A stretch of DNA of 64,000 nucleotides, taken from NCBI RefSeq assembly GCF_004123845.1, contig NZ_NBDP01000030.1, positions 682,001 through 746,000 on the forward strand. Direction: 5' to 3'. Shown here in pieces: positions 16,249 to 26,308 of this stretch. The position numbers were made by a program, and so were the translations under genes. The notes beneath the pieces were generated by a model. It was not told the DNA's origin. It worked only from the letters and a program-made list of their open reading frames with translations, and searched no databases. This stretch comes from Allobosea sp. Tri-44. Lineage in GTDB: Bacteria > Pseudomonadota > Alphaproteobacteria > Rhizobiales > Beijerinckiaceae. Position 1 is the stretch's first letter. Each line of letters starts with the position of its first letter.

Positions 16249-18390
16249 ATGACTAGCCAACGCAGGGTCTCCGCCCAGCCGGTTCCCGCTATTCGTCCCC
16301 AAAGCAGTACGGTCCATGGCGTCGTCCTGACCGACGACTATGCCTGGCTCCGAGCCGAGAACTGGCGCGAGGTGCTGCGCGACCCGGACGTCCTGCCGGC
16401 CGAGATTCGCACGCATATCGAGGCGGAGAACGCCTGGTGCGACAAACTGATGGCCCCGACGCGCACGCTTCAGCGCGAGCTCGTCAAGGAAATGCGCGGG
16501 CGGATCAAGGAAGATGACAGCGAGCCGCCGCAGCCGGACGGACCGTTTCTCTATTATAGCCGCTACCGGCGCGGCGGCGAGCACCCACTGATCTGCCGCA
16601 AATCGCGTTCAGACAAGGGCGGCAAGCCCGGACGCGAGCAGGTGATGCTCGATACCGACGCGTTGTCCGAAGGTAAGGAGTTCTTCGACCTCGGCGATGC
16701 CGAGCATAGTCCGGATCATCGTCTGCTCGCCTGGAGCGCCGACGAGGCCGGCTCGGAGCTCTACCTCATCCGAATCCGCGACCTTTCAACCGGCAAGGAC
16801 CTGCCGGACGCGATCGCTAACACTTCCGGCGAGATGATCTGGGCCGCTGATTCCAGCGCCTTTGCCTATGTCGCGCTCGATGACGACCATCGCCCGACCC
16901 GGGTGCTGCGTCACCGGCTCGGCACGCCGCAGAGCGAGGACGAGCTGCTCTATGAGGAGACCGATCCCGGCCTGTTCGCCGATATCGACCAGACCCAGTC
17001 GCGCCGCTTCCTGCTGATCTCCAGCAGTGACCATGAGACGTCGGAGGTCAGGCTGGTCGATCTCGCCGACGAGGCAGGTACGCCGAAGCTGATCGCCGCC
17101 CGGCAGGCAGGACGGCAATACAGCGTCGAGCATCACGGCGACGAGTTGCTGATCCTGACCAACGCCGATGGTGCCGAAGACTTCAAGATCGTGCGCGCGC
17201 CGCTGGCCGACCCGTCACCGGCCAATTGGGTCGATCTCGTCCCGCACAAGCGCGGCCGGCTCCTGCTCAGCCATATTTGCCTCGCCGACCGGCTCATCCG
17301 CCTGGAACGCGAAGAGGGCCTGCCGCGCGTCGTCATCCACGATCTCAAGAGCGGAGCCGAGAGCAGCATCGCCTTCGACGAGGAGGCCTATGGGCTCGGC
17401 ATCGATGCCGGCTATGAATTCGACACGGATCGACTGCGCTTCATTTACGCCTCGATGGCGCGCCCGGCCGAAACCTATGACTACGATCTGGCGACCGGTG
17501 AGCGCACCTTCGTGAAACGCCAGGAAGTCCCGTCCGGTCACGACCCCGACACCTATGTCGTGCGCCGCATCTTCGCGACGGCGAAGGACGGCGCAAAGGT
17601 GCCGGTCTCGCTGTTGCACCGGCACGACCTCGTGCTCGACGGCTCGGCGCCCTGCCTGCTTTATGGGTACGGCTCCTATGGCGCGGCGATGTCCGCCTCG
17701 TTCCGGACACGGCCGCTCAGCCTGGTCGACCGCGGCTTCGTCTACGCCATCGCCCATATCCGCGGCGGCACCGACAAGGGCTGGGGCTGGTATCTCGACG
17801 GCAAGCGCCAGAACAAGCCCAACAGCTTCACCGACTTCATCGCCGCCGGCGAGATGCTGGCGGCGGAGGGTTTCACCAGCCGCGGCCGCATCGTCGCCGA
17901 GGGCGGCAGCGCCGGCGGCATGCTGATGGGCGCCGTCGCCAATCTCGCGCCCGACCTTTTCGCCGGGATCATCGCCGAGGTGCCCTTTGTCGACGTGCTC
18001 AACACCATCCTCGACGAGAGCCTGCCGCTGACCCCGATGGAATGGCCGGAATGGGGCGACCCGATCCGGGATGAGGCCGCCTTCCGAACGATCCTCGGCT
18101 ATTCGCCCTATGACAACGTCAAGGCGCAGGCCTATCCGCCGATCCTGGCGACGGGCGGGCTGGCCGATCCGCGCGTGACCTATTGGGAGCCGGCGAAATG
18201 GGTGGCGCGCCTGCGCGCGACCATGACCGGCGGCGGCCCGGTCATGCTGCACACCAACATGGATGCCGGGCATGCAGGCGCCGCCGGGCGTTTCGATTCG
18301 CTGAAGGAAACCGCCCTCGCCTACGCCTTCGCCATCACGGCGGCTGCCGGCGGCTGGGATAAGGCGAGCGAACCGGTCAGTTCGAGCTAG
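16249..18390 (+). CDS. S9A oligopeptidase B-type serine peptidase
   Basis: A 713-residue cytoplasmic prolyl-oligopeptidase-family enzyme, closest in pattern to oligopeptidase B (PtrB), which cuts short peptides after basic residues. The N-terminal part is a beta-propeller. The alpha/beta-hydrolase part has GYGSYGAAM, the nucleophile Ser 554 in GGSAGG, Asp 640 in GLADPRV and His 675 in DAGHAG. The frame is open upstream to 16012, but GGAG before ATG 16249 and the typical N terminus support this start. A dispersed repeat follows the stop. Confidence 0.92.
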   Translation: MTSQRRVSAQPVPAIRPQSSTVHGVVLTDDYAWLRAENWREVLRDPDVLPAEIRTHIEAENAWCDKLMAPTRTLQRELVKEMRGRIKEDDSEPPQPDGPFLYYSRYRRGGEHPLICRKSRSDKGGKPGREQVMLDTDALSEGKEFFDLGDAEHSPDHRLLAWSADEAGSELYLIRIRDLSTGKDLPDAIANTSGEMIWAADSSAFAYVALDDDHRPTRVLRHRLGTPQSEDELLYEETDPGLFADIDQTQSRRFLLISSSDHETSEVRLVDLADEAGTPKLIAARQAGRQYSVEHHGDELLILTNADGAEDFKIVRAPLADPSPANWVDLVPHKRGRLLLSHICLADRLIRLEREEGLPRVVIHDLKSGAESSIAFDEEAYGLGIDAGYEFDTDRLRFIYASMARPAETYDYDLATGERTFVKRQEVPSGHDPDTYVVRRIFATAKDGAKVPVSLLHRHDLVLDGSAPCLLYGYGSYGAAMSASFRTRPLSLVDRGFVYAIAHIRGGTDKGWGWYLDGKRQNKPNSFTDFIAAGEMLAAEGFTSRGRIVAEGGSAGGMLMGAVANLAPDLFAGIIAEVPFVDVLNTILDESLPLTPMEWPEWGDPIRDEAAFRTILGYSPYDNVKAQAYPPILATGGLADPRVTYWEPAKWVARLRATMTGGGPVMLHTNMDAGHAGAAGRFDSLKETALAYAFAITAAAGGWDKASEPVSSS

Positions 18391-18502
18391 AACCCGTTCC
18401 GCTCAGCTTGCCCCACAAGCTGAACGGCAAAAACGGTCTCTAAACTCAAGGTGAGAGACGGATTCACCGATCAGATTGATCCAATCTGATCGGACCGGGC
18501 TC
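18389..18502. repeat. Dispersed two-hairpin repeat, copy A2
   Basis: Second full copy of the repeat at 13350-13461: GAACCCGTTCC, a hairpin with AGCTTG / CAAGCT arms, AAAACGGTCTC, and the perfect stem CCGATCAGATTG / CAATCTGATCGG. It lies between two convergent genes and could fold in RNA from either strand. Confidence 0.8.
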
Positions 18503-19937
18503 ACGTCTCCAGCTTGTCCTTCTCGCTGGCGAGATAGGTTTTCAGCTCGTCCATCGAGGCGAAGGTGTAGTCGCCATCCGGCGTGCGGGCATGGATCGAA
18601 CCGTCGGCGAACATGGTGAACTGCGTCTCACCGACCTGGTAGGCTCCGATCACGCCCTCTTCCGAAGCGGCAGGCTCCTCGTCCGACGACTCCTTGCTCG
18701 ACTTGGCTTCGGCGGCGGTTTCCACCGTCTCCGCAGGGGGCATCTCCGCCTCGGCCGGATCCGGCACCTGCGTCGGCTCTTCCTGCGGTTCCAGTTCGGG
18801 GGCCGCAGGCTCGCCAGTGGCAACCGTCTCGGCCTCGGCGTCCTCCGCCGAAGCCTTGTCCGCGGTATCGATTTCGACATCGCCCAGAGCGCCGGGATCG
18901 CGCGGCTGCGTCACCGGAGGCCATGGCCGTGGCGCTATCCAGCTCTCCACGGCGCCGAGAACATCGCGATCGCGTCGCGGCAACTCGACCTCCGGCGCGT
19001 TGACGACTCCTGAGAGTTGATCACGCAGCGCGGTGAATTCGTCGTCGATCGATGTGGTCACCTGGGTCGAGGGGCGGTCGATGTGCGGCCACCAAAGCCG
19101 GTCTTCATCCGGCTCGGGCGTAGCCTCCTGCTTGGCCGTGTCGCCCGCGATGCTCACCTGCTCTGCTTCGGGCTCGTCCACCGACACCGTAGCGGGCTTT
19201 GCTTCGTCGCGTTTCTCGTCGTCCGTTTGCGATGGCTCGTCGATGACAGCCGGGATCGGTCGATCCAGTTCGTCCTCCGAGGCCTCGGACTTCCCTTCGG
19301 CCTCGGCACTCTCGCTCCGCTCGTCCGGCTCGACCTCCGAGGGCGCGGCATCGAGCGTCGCGGGCAGCGGAGGCAACAGCCAGTCGTCGGTTACGGCGGT
19401 CACGGTCGAAGGCGGTTGCTGCGGCTCGGCAGCCACCGTCTCGGCATGGTCCGCGTGCTTGCCGTCGCCTGCGTCATCGTTATCCGTCTTGTCGACTTCT
19501 TCCGGCTTATCGGACGCCTTTTTGTCCGCCGGCTCCTCGGTCTTCGCCAGGCTGGTCAGTGCACCAGCGACCACAGCGGCGCCCGCTCCAGCAGCCAGCG
19601 TGGTCGCGATACCGACATGTCCCGCCTCGGGCGCCTGTTCCTTTTCAAGCACAGGTTCCGGGCGCGCAGGCGCCTCGTTCGACACTGGTCGTTCGTCGAA
19701 ACGCTTCTCGGAAAGCGCGACGACTGCCATGGCGCCGCTGACCAATCCCTTGAGCCGACGGACTTCCGCGAGCACGGCCGCGAGCGCAAGCAGGATCAAG
19801 CCGGCAGTTGCAGCCAGTGCCCCGAGGATGACCTCGGCAAGGCCGCGCTCCAGAACGAGATAAGCCCAGCCATCGACGATGGCATAGGCGCCGCCCGCCA
19901 GCAGAGCGAGCCCGAGAACCACGAAAAGCTTGACCAA
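18501..19937 (-). CDS. Membrane protein with long acidic linker, unknown function
   Basis: A 478-residue protein with two N-terminal transmembrane helices (about 4-22 and 36-60), a third weak hydrophobic stretch near 110-130, and a 270-residue acidic Glu/Asp/Ala/Pro-rich linker without expected fold. A compact C-terminal module follows (GAYQVGETQFTMFADGSIHA, DGDYTFASMDELKTYLA). Its conserved-looking form suggests a small beta-rich ligand or protein-binding domain held away from the membrane. Family not recognised by name. It is transcribed alone. Confidence 0.7.
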   Translation of the reverse strand: MVKLFVVLGLALLAGGAYAIVDGWAYLVLERGLAEVILGALAATAGLILLALAAVLAEVRRLKGLVSGAMAVVALSEKRFDERPVSNEAPARPEPVLEKEQAPEAGHVGIATTLAAGAGAAVVAGALTSLAKTEEPADKKASDKPEEVDKTDNDDAGDGKHADHAETVAAEPQQPPSTVTAVTDDWLLPPLPATLDAAPSEVEPDERSESAEAEGKSEASEDELDRPIPAVIDEPSQTDDEKRDEAKPATVSVDEPEAEQVSIAGDTAKQEATPEPDEDRLWWPHIDRPSTQVTTSIDDEFTALRDQLSGVVNAPEVELPRRDRDVLGAVESWIAPRPWPPVTQPRDPGALGDVEIDTADKASAEDAEAETVATGEPAAPELEPQEEPTQVPDPAEAEMPPAETVETAAEAKSSKESSDEEPAASEEGVIGAYQVGETQFTMFADGSIHARTPDGDYTFASMDELKTYLASEKDKLET

Positions 19938-20220
19938 CGCTTGCTCCTTTGAGGCTGGGCGAGCTGCGACAGCTTGCCGCCCCAGCGGTTAACCTATCGA
20001 TACCATGCCTTATTGCCAACAGAACGGCCTCGGGGCCACCACCCTGTGCGACGCAGGCCGGCCGTGCCGGAATTCTCAGGCTTCGGCGGTTGCCGCTGCG
20101 AACCGGGCGGCTTAACTAACAGGCGAATGGCGGGGTGTTCCGCCGGGCGTACATTGCCCATGCGTTGCGTCATTGCAGCCATTCTCACGTCGCGATTTCG
20201 ACAGCCCAAGGAGAGGCCCC

Positions 20221-20820
20221 ATGTCCTTTACCCTGCCCGATCTTCCGTATGCGCATGACGCCCTCCAGCCCTTTATGTCGAAGGAGACGCTGGAGTACCA
20301 CCACGACAAGCACCACCTCGCCTACGTCAACAACGGCAACAACGCGATCAAGGGCACCGAATTCGAGGGCAAGTCGCTCGAGGAGATCGTCAAGGGCTCC
20401 TATGGCAAGAACCCGGCCGTGTTCAACAATGCCGGCCAGCATTACAACCACCTTCACTTCTGGAAGTGGATGAAACCGAATGGCGGCGGCAAGCTGCCGG
20501 GCGCGCTGGAAAAGGCGATCACCGATTCCTTCGGGTCGGTCGACAAGTTCAAGGAAGATTTCGTCGCCGCCGGCATCGGCCAGTTCGGTTCGGGCTGGGC
20601 CTGGCTCGAGGTCAAGGGCGGCAAGCTCGCCGTCAGCAAGACCCCGAACGGCGAGAGCCCGCTGGTCCATGGCGGCACGCCGATCCTCGGCGTCGACGTC
20701 TGGGAGCACTCCTACTACATCGACTACCGCAATCGCCGCCCGGATTATCTCAAGGCTTTCCTCGAGAGCCTGGTGAACTGGGACTACGTCGCCGAACTCT
20801 ACGACGGCGCCAAGGCCTGA
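20221..20820 (+). CDS. sodB: Fe/Mn superoxide dismutase
   Basis: A 199-residue cytoplasmic superoxide dismutase. Metal ligands are visible in EYHHDKHH, NHLHFW and DVWEHSYY (DVWEH is the family signature). Gln in AGQHYNH sits where iron enzymes carry their active-site Gln, so an iron or cambialistic enzyme is more likely than a strict manganese one. ATG 20221 follows AAGGAGAGGCCCC. A strong terminator follows. Confidence 0.95.
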   Translation: MSFTLPDLPYAHDALQPFMSKETLEYHHDKHHLAYVNNGNNAIKGTEFEGKSLEEIVKGSYGKNPAVFNNAGQHYNHLHFWKWMKPNGGGKLPGALEKAITDSFGSVDKFKEDFVAAGIGQFGSGWAWLEVKGGKLAVSKTPNGESPLVHGGTPILGVDVWEHSYYIDYRNRRPDYLKAFLESLVNWDYVAELYDGAKA

Positions 20821-20848
20821 TCTTTGAACTCGGTTCGCTGAATATAGA

Positions 20849-20874
20849 CGGGGCCCTCCAGGGCCCCGTTTTAT
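20849..20874 (+). terminator. Rho-independent terminator after sodB
   Basis: An 8-bp stem CGGGGCCC / GGGCCCCG with loop TCCA is followed by TTTTATTT, 28 bases after the sodB stop. Confidence 0.85.
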
Positions 20875-20885
20875 TTGCTGGATGC

Positions 20886-22592
20886 TCAGGCAGCGACGCG
20901 CTTGAGGAACTGGTCGACGGTCGAATCGAGCCGCATCGCCTGGGCCGAGACCTCGCCGGCAGCGTCTCGGACCTGCTCGGCCGAACGCCCGGTCTCCTCG
21001 ACGCTGTCGGCCAGCACGCTGAGGTCGCTGGAGACCGAGAGCGCCGAAGTGCTCGCCATGGCGACGCCGCTCGCGATCTCGCCGGTGGCGATCGCCTGCT
21101 GCTCGATCGACGTCGCAACCGAATTGGCGAAGCTCTCGATCGCACCCATGCGGCTGGCGATGTTCTGGATCGCATCGACGACCTCGGTCGTCGCGCCCTG
21201 GATGGCGCCGACCTGGCTGACGATCCGGTCGGTGGCATCGGCCGTCTGGGACGCCAGGCTCTTCACTTCGGCCGCGACGACGGCAAAGCCGCGCCCGGCT
21301 TCGCCGGCACGCGCCGCCTCGATCGTGGCGTTGAGCGCCAGCAGGTTGGTCTGCGCAGCGATATCGCGAATAAGGTTGACGACCTCGCCGATGGCACGCG
21401 CCGTTTCGTCCAGCGCCTGGACCGAGCCTGCCGTGTCGCGGGACGCCGAAGCAGCCTCTACGATCTCGGTGCGGACGCGACGTATCTGGAATTCGACCTC
21501 GCGGATCGCAGCGCCCATCTCCTCGGCAGCCTGGGCAGCGTTCTCGACATTGGCCGAGGCGCCCTGCGAGTTCTGGGCGGCACGGGCGGCGCGCTCCGAC
21601 GACTCGGCCGCGACGCGGGCCAGACCGTCAGATGCCTCGCCCATCCGGTCGGCATTACTCTTGAAAGCTTCGAGCGCGACGCCGACCTCGCCACGGAACA
21701 GCGCGATCGCCTCCTCGGTATGCTTCTGGTGGCGATCGCGATCGACTTCCGTCGCGAGCTGCTGTTCCTGCAGGCTCGCCCGCTCGGCAAGGCGCAGCTT
21801 CAGCACGCCGAGCGCCCTGGCGATGGCGCCGATCTCGTCCTGCCGGCCGACCGCGTCGATCGGCGTGTCGAGCTTGCCGTCGGAAATGTTGACGATGGCG
21901 CGGGTCATGCTTTTCAGCGGGCGCATGGTCCGGGACAACGAAATCCAGAGCAGGGGGCCGAGGACGACGAGCAAGGCGATGCCGATCCCGATCGTCAGGA
22001 ACTGCTCCCAGGCCGAACGTGCGATCAGCCGGGTCTTGTCGAAGCGCAGCGCGACATAGCCGATCTGCTTCTGGAAGCCGCCGACCTTCACTGTGAGCAG
22101 TTGCGTCACATAGGTCTTGTCCTCGAGCCGCAATGTATTCTGCTCGCCGAGGACGTCCCAGGCTTCGCGCCCCATCGACTTGGCGAGCCTGTTCGGTGTG
22201 AACGAGAGCCGCGCCTCGTCGTTGCGGCCGGCCGAGGCGAGGGCGACGAGGTCATCAGCGACGAAGCCAGCGTCGAAGTCGGGATCGCGCTTCAGCGACT
22301 CCAGAATGTAGCTCAAGGTAATGGTGTCGCGCGCCAGGATCATCGGCGGCGAGGCATGCGCGATCATCGCGGTCAGCGACATCATCTTCTGTTCGAGATC
22401 GCCGCGCGTCTTGGTTTCGTTGTAGCGGGCGGCCGCGATGACGACGAAGACGATGGCGACAGCGACGATGGCGACGGCCGCTCCAGCGATCTGGCTGCTG
22501 AGCGAACGCATCACCGTCTCGACCTGGCCGATCTGCGGCACAGCCACCTGCGATCGCCGCGACCGCGACTGTAACCAGGTCATCACGCTCAT
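20886..22592 (-). CDS. Methyl-accepting chemotaxis protein
   Basis: A 568-residue chemoreceptor. It has a first transmembrane helix near residues 30-50, a periplasmic sensor of about 130 residues, a second helix near 190-212, a HAMP domain ([19 protein letters not shown]) and a long cytoplasmic coiled coil. The CheA/CheW-binding hairpin is intact in [20 protein letters not shown]. No C-terminal CheR-tethering pentapeptide is present. Frames open upstream to 22697, but ATG 22592 follows GCAGGAT. No other chemotaxis genes are nearby. Confidence 0.9.
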   Translation of the reverse strand: MSVMTWLQSRSRRSQVAVPQIGQVETVMRSLSSQIAGAAVAIVAVAIVFVVIAAARYNETKTRGDLEQKMMSLTAMIAHASPPMILARDTITLSYILESLKRDPDFDAGFVADDLVALASAGRNDEARLSFTPNRLAKSMGREAWDVLGEQNTLRLEDKTYVTQLLTVKVGGFQKQIGYVALRFDKTRLIARSAWEQFLTIGIGIALLVVLGPLLWISLSRTMRPLKSMTRAIVNISDGKLDTPIDAVGRQDEIGAIARALGVLKLRLAERASLQEQQLATEVDRDRHQKHTEEAIALFRGEVGVALEAFKSNADRMGEASDGLARVAAESSERAARAAQNSQGASANVENAAQAAEEMGAAIREVEFQIRRVRTEIVEAASASRDTAGSVQALDETARAIGEVVNLIRDIAAQTNLLALNATIEAARAGEAGRGFAVVAAEVKSLASQTADATDRIVSQVGAIQGATTEVVDAIQNIASRMGAIESFANSVATSIEQQAIATGEIASGVAMASTSALSVSSDLSVLADSVEETGRSAEQVRDAAGEVSAQAMRLDSTVDQFLKRVAA

Positions 22593-22720
22593 ATCCTGCG
22601 AACTCCAGACCCGACGCTTCCCGGACAGGTCGGGGTCGGCAAGGACACGATGCTCGATCAGGGTAAATTTTCGATTGCGTATGGACGATGCCTGCACGCA
22701 TCTCGACAGATCGGCCGGAT

Positions 22721-23551
22721 CTACGCGGCCGCCTCGAAACGGCCGATCCTCAGTCCCTGAGGTGGCTCGAAGGTCGTGAGCACCCCGTGCTCCAGAGGCC
22801 GCGTCGCGACGACTGGGTCGAGCGCGACGAGCTCATCGTCGACATGGCCCGGATGGCACATCACCAGATGCGCCGGTCCCGGACGCACGAGAAAGGCCGC
22901 CAGGTCTGCAGCGAAGTCGCGCCCGGCGTCGAAGGGCGAGAAGCCCGAGAAGCCGCGATTGGTCGGGATGCCACGCCGGGCCGCAGCCTGACGCAGGCCG
23001 GTTGCGAGCCCGGCGACAATCAGCGCCTTGCCGATGGCGACGCCGCGCGCGCGGATCGCCGCGATCGAATCGGAGGGGTCGCGCAGATAGACCGAGCCGG
23101 CGGGATAGCGCCGAGCAAGCGCATCGAGCACTGCCCGGCGGATGCCTGGCAGGACATGGACATGCTGGTGGCCATCGACAAAATCCGGCGCCCGGCCGAG
23201 ATGCTGCTCGAAGGCGTCAAGCTGCCGGTCGATCTCGCTGACAATCTCGCTACGCGCAGCGCCCGAGCGCAGCGCCAGCGGCGCGAGCTCTCCGAGCTTC
23301 GGCAGATTGCCTGATGGCGCCACGGTCGGCATCGCCGCAAGCGGCGCCGCGCAGGTCAGATTGAGATGAAGCCCGAGATCGGCCTGCCCTGAGAATGCCG
23401 AAAGCTCGCCTGCAAGGTGCGGCCAGTGCGGCCGGTTGGTCATCGCTCCCGTCGCCGAGAGCTTGCTGGCCGCGAGCAATTCCAGGATCGAGCGGCTGAC
23501 GCCCTCGGTCATCGCGAAATCGTCGGCGCAGAGCACGAAGCTGCGGGTCAT
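22721..23551 (-). CDS. ChbG/HpnK (YdjC)-family carbohydrate deacetylase
   Basis: A 276-residue metal-dependent N-deacetylase of the YdjC fold. Metal and catalytic positions are seen in [12 protein letters not shown] (residues 7-18), GLHLNLT near 60 and [11 protein letters not shown] near 123. Known members deacetylate chito-oligosaccharides (ChbG), hopanoid head groups (HpnK) or undecaprenyl-phosphate N-acetylgalactosamine (NaxD). A divergent ArnC-type glycosyltransferase starts 80 bases away, which favours a lipid-linked sugar as substrate. Confidence 0.85.
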   Translation of the reverse strand: MTRSFVLCADDFAMTEGVSRSILELLAASKLSATGAMTNRPHWPHLAGELSAFSGQADLGLHLNLTCAAPLAAMPTVAPSGNLPKLGELAPLALRSGAARSEIVSEIDRQLDAFEQHLGRAPDFVDGHQHVHVLPGIRRAVLDALARRYPAGSVYLRDPSDSIAAIRARGVAIGKALIVAGLATGLRQAAARRGIPTNRGFSGFSPFDAGRDFAADLAAFLVRPGPAHLVMCHPGHVDDELVALDPVVATRPLEHGVLTTFEPPQGLRIGRFEAAA

Positions 23552-23631
23552 GCCGGCTGTTACCCCCTATTCATCAGCGTTGGTGTATGGAGCCTGTGGC
23601 ATGGCCCCATGATGTCAGCCCTAGCCGAGCA

Positions 23632-24684
23632 ATGAAGGCCCCGAAAGTGTCGTCCGCGATTGCGCCCACTTCTGTCTCCGCCGGAACAGCATCGCCCGCC
23701 CTGCGGCCAGAGCTCTCGGTCGTCGTGCCTGTGTACAACGAGGCTACCAATCTCGAGCCATTGATCGCGCGGCTGAAGCCGATCCTCGATGCCCATGTCG
23801 CCTCCTGGGAAATCGTCTGCGTCGATGACGGCAGTCGCGACGGTACGCTCGCCGCGCTGCGCGCCCTGCACGCGCAGGACGGCCGGATCAACGCCATCTC
23901 CTTCAGCCGTAATTTCGGCAAGGAGGTCGCGATCGCCGCCGGGCTCGACCATGCCGATGGCGACGCCGTGGTGATCATGGACGCCGATTTGCAGCACCCG
24001 CCTGAGGTGATCCCCACTTTCCTGGCGAAATGGCGCGAGGGTTTCCTCAACGTCTATGGCCAGCGCACCGACCGGGCCGGCGAAGGCCGCCTGAAGCGCA
24101 ATTTCGCCAAGGCGTTCTACAAGCTCTTCGCCAGCTTCGGCGAGACCGAGCTACCGGAAGGAGCCGGTGACTTTCGCCTGCTCGACCGGCGCGTGGTCGA
24201 GGCGCTGCGCGCCCTGCCCGAGCGGGCGCGCTTCTCGAAGGGCCTCTATGCCTGGGTCGGTTTTCCAGCGACGGGAGTGCCCTTCGAGGTCGCCGATCGC
24301 GCCCATGGCGAGAGCAAGTTCCGCTTCAGCAAGCTTTTCAGCTTCGCCTTCGATGGAATCTCCTCATTCTCGACCGTGCCGCTCAAGATCGCGACCTGGC
24401 TCGGCGTGCTGATCGCGATCGTGGCGACCCTGACCGGCCTTTACTTCATGGTCCGGACGCTGCTTTTCGGCACCGACCTGCCCGGCTTCCCCTCGCTGAT
24501 CGTCTCGATCATGTTCTTCTCCGGCATCCAGCTGATCTCGCTTGGAATGATCGGCGAATATGTCGGGCGCATCTTTGCCGAGGTGAAACGCCGGCCGCTC
24601 TATCTGGTCGGCGAGCGCGTCGGTTTCGACAAGCACGGCAGCGCCCAGTCGCGTGACGACACGCTGCCGCCGCTGATCCGATAG
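23632..24684 (+). CDS. ArnC/DPM1-type family 2 glycosyltransferase
   Basis: A 350-residue GT2 enzyme with LSVVVPVYNEATNL, the donor-binding VDDGSRDGT and DADLQHPPE motifs, and two C-terminal transmembrane helices (about 250-275 and 285-310). It should transfer a sugar from a nucleotide to polyprenyl phosphate at the inner membrane. ATG 23632 is preferred; an ATG at 23587 would add 15 unrelated residues. With the YdjC-type deacetylase it resembles the FlmF2/NaxD pair that makes polyprenyl-phosphate amino sugar for lipid A. Confidence 0.85.
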   Translation: MKAPKVSSAIAPTSVSAGTASPALRPELSVVVPVYNEATNLEPLIARLKPILDAHVASWEIVCVDDGSRDGTLAALRALHAQDGRINAISFSRNFGKEVAIAAGLDHADGDAVVIMDADLQHPPEVIPTFLAKWREGFLNVYGQRTDRAGEGRLKRNFAKAFYKLFASFGETELPEGAGDFRLLDRRVVEALRALPERARFSKGLYAWVGFPATGVPFEVADRAHGESKFRFSKLFSFAFDGISSFSTVPLKIATWLGVLIAIVATLTGLYFMVRTLLFGTDLPGFPSLIVSIMFFSGIQLISLGMIGEYVGRIFAEVKRRPLYLVGERVGFDKHGSAQSRDDTLPPLIR

Positions 24685-24780
24685 CGCCGCGGCGAGCGCG
24701 GCGCTGGACCATCTCTCGCGACGCAGCTATGCGGCTAAGCTCAGTGCGGCCTGCCGACCCCGGCGGCCCCGAGTGGCGCG

Positions 24781-26307
24781 ATGCTGAGAAAGATCCTCTC
24801 CGTCAGCGGCTTCACGCTGCTCTCGCGGCTGTCCGGCTTCCTCCGCGACATCGTGCTCGCGGCTACGCTCGGCGCAAGCGGGCTGATGGACGCCTTCTCG
24901 GTGGCACTGCGCCTGCCCAATCATTTCCGCGCCATATTCGGCGAAGGCGCCTTCAACCAGGCCTATATCCCGGCCTATAGCCGCATCCGCGAGCAGTCAG
25001 GCGAGGCCGCCGCGGCGCAGTTCTCGAACCGTGTCTTCTCGCTCAACCTGATCGTCCAGCTTGTCTTGCTGGCGCTCGCCATCCCCTTCATGCCGGAGCT
25101 GGTGCGGCTGCTCGCGCCCGGCTTCGTCAACGATCCCGCCCGCTTCGATCTCGCCGTCACGCTGACGCGGATCACCTTCCCCTATCTGCTCTTCGTCACG
25201 CTGGTGACGCTGCTCTCGGCCAATCTGAACGCCGTTGATCGCTTCGCCGCCGCGGCAGCGGCACCGATCCTTCTGAACATCTGCCTGATCGGGGCGCTCT
25301 TCATCGCCTTCCTGTTCCCGAGTGCGGCCCATGCCGCCGCCTGGGGCGTCGCCGTCGCCGGCGTGCTGGAATGGCTGCTGCTCTGGATCTCGGCGCGGCG
25401 TGTGGGAGTCTCGGCGGCGCTGACGCGACCTCGCTTCGACGGCGAGGTGAAGAGTTTCCTCAAGGCCTTCGGCCCGGCAGTGATCGGCTCTGCCGGCGTG
25501 CAGATCGCTCTCTTCGCCGACACGATCATCGCCTCGCTCCTGCCGACCGGAGCCTATTCGGCGCTCTACTATGCCGAGCGCGTCTACCAGCTGCCACTCG
25601 GCGTGATCGCGATCGGCGTTGGGACCGTTTTGTTGCCGACGATGAGCCGCGCCATCGCCACCGGCAACGAGGCCAGGGCTGAAGCTGCCCAGAACCGGGC
25701 GATCGCGCTGACCCTGGTCGCCGCCGCTCCCTTCGCCGCCGCCTTCCTGGCCTTCCCGGAACTGATCGTCGGAGCGCTGTTCGAACGCGGCCGTTTCGAC
25801 GAAGCGGCGACGCAGGCTGCGGGTGCCGTGCTCTTCGCCTATGCGATCGGCCTGCCGGCTATCGTGCTCATCAGGGCTCAGGTTTCGAGCTTCCAGGCGC
25901 GCGGCGACACGACCACGCCGATGCTGGTCTCGCTCGGCGCCATCGCAGCCAATGTCGGCCTGAAGCTCTTGCTCTGGCGCAGCCATGGTGCGCCCGGCCT
26001 CGCCTTCGCCACCGCCGTCGGCGCCTGGATCAATCTCGCCGCGCTCTATGGGCTGGCGCTGAAGCGCGGCTGGACCAATCCCGATCGCGGCCTGTCCTTG
26101 CTGATCCTGATCGTCGGCGTCGCCGCCGGTTTCGCCGCGCTGGTCGCCCGGCTGCTGGCCGAGCCGCTCTATGGCCTGCTGATATCGTTCCCTTATGAGC
26201 CACGGCTGATCGCGCTCGCCATACTGAGCTTCGCGGCTGCCTGCATCTACGGCGCGGTCGCGCTCGGAGGGCTCAGATCGGCCGGACTCTGGCGGCTGCT
26301 ACGCTAG
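24781..26307 (+). CDS. murJ: Lipid II flippase MurJ
   Basis: A 508-residue MOP-superfamily protein with about 14 transmembrane helices that flips lipid II across the inner membrane. The N terminus LSRLSGFLRDIVLAATLGASG and FGEGAFNQAYIPAY are hallmarks of MurJ. It follows the glycosyltransferase by 96 bases on the same strand, so the envelope functions may be cotranscribed. The converging nitronate monooxygenase gene ends one base away. Confidence 0.95.
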   Translation: MLRKILSVSGFTLLSRLSGFLRDIVLAATLGASGLMDAFSVALRLPNHFRAIFGEGAFNQAYIPAYSRIREQSGEAAAAQFSNRVFSLNLIVQLVLLALAIPFMPELVRLLAPGFVNDPARFDLAVTLTRITFPYLLFVTLVTLLSANLNAVDRFAAAAAAPILLNICLIGALFIAFLFPSAAHAAAWGVAVAGVLEWLLLWISARRVGVSAALTRPRFDGEVKSFLKAFGPAVIGSAGVQIALFADTIIASLLPTGAYSALYYAERVYQLPLGVIAIGVGTVLLPTMSRAIATGNEARAEAAQNRAIALTLVAAAPFAAAFLAFPELIVGALFERGRFDEAATQAAGAVLFAYAIGLPAIVLIRAQVSSFQARGDTTTPMLVSLGAIAANVGLKLLLWRSHGAPGLAFATAVGAWINLAALYGLALKRGWTNPDRGLSLLILIVGVAAGFAALVARLLAEPLYGLLISFPYEPRLIALAILSFAAACIYGAVALGGLRSAGLWRLLR

Positions 26308-26308
26308 C

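Noticed and set aside
19938-20220. Possible small RNA gene (4.5S-like) before sodB
   Set aside because: The conserved GGAAGGAAGCAGCC-type loop of SRP RNA was not found, and the stems are weak.
20466-22574. Open frame of 702 codons on the plus strand opposite the chemoreceptor gene
   Set aside because: Composition is Arg/Gly/Asp-rich shadow sequence and it runs through the end of sodB and its terminator.
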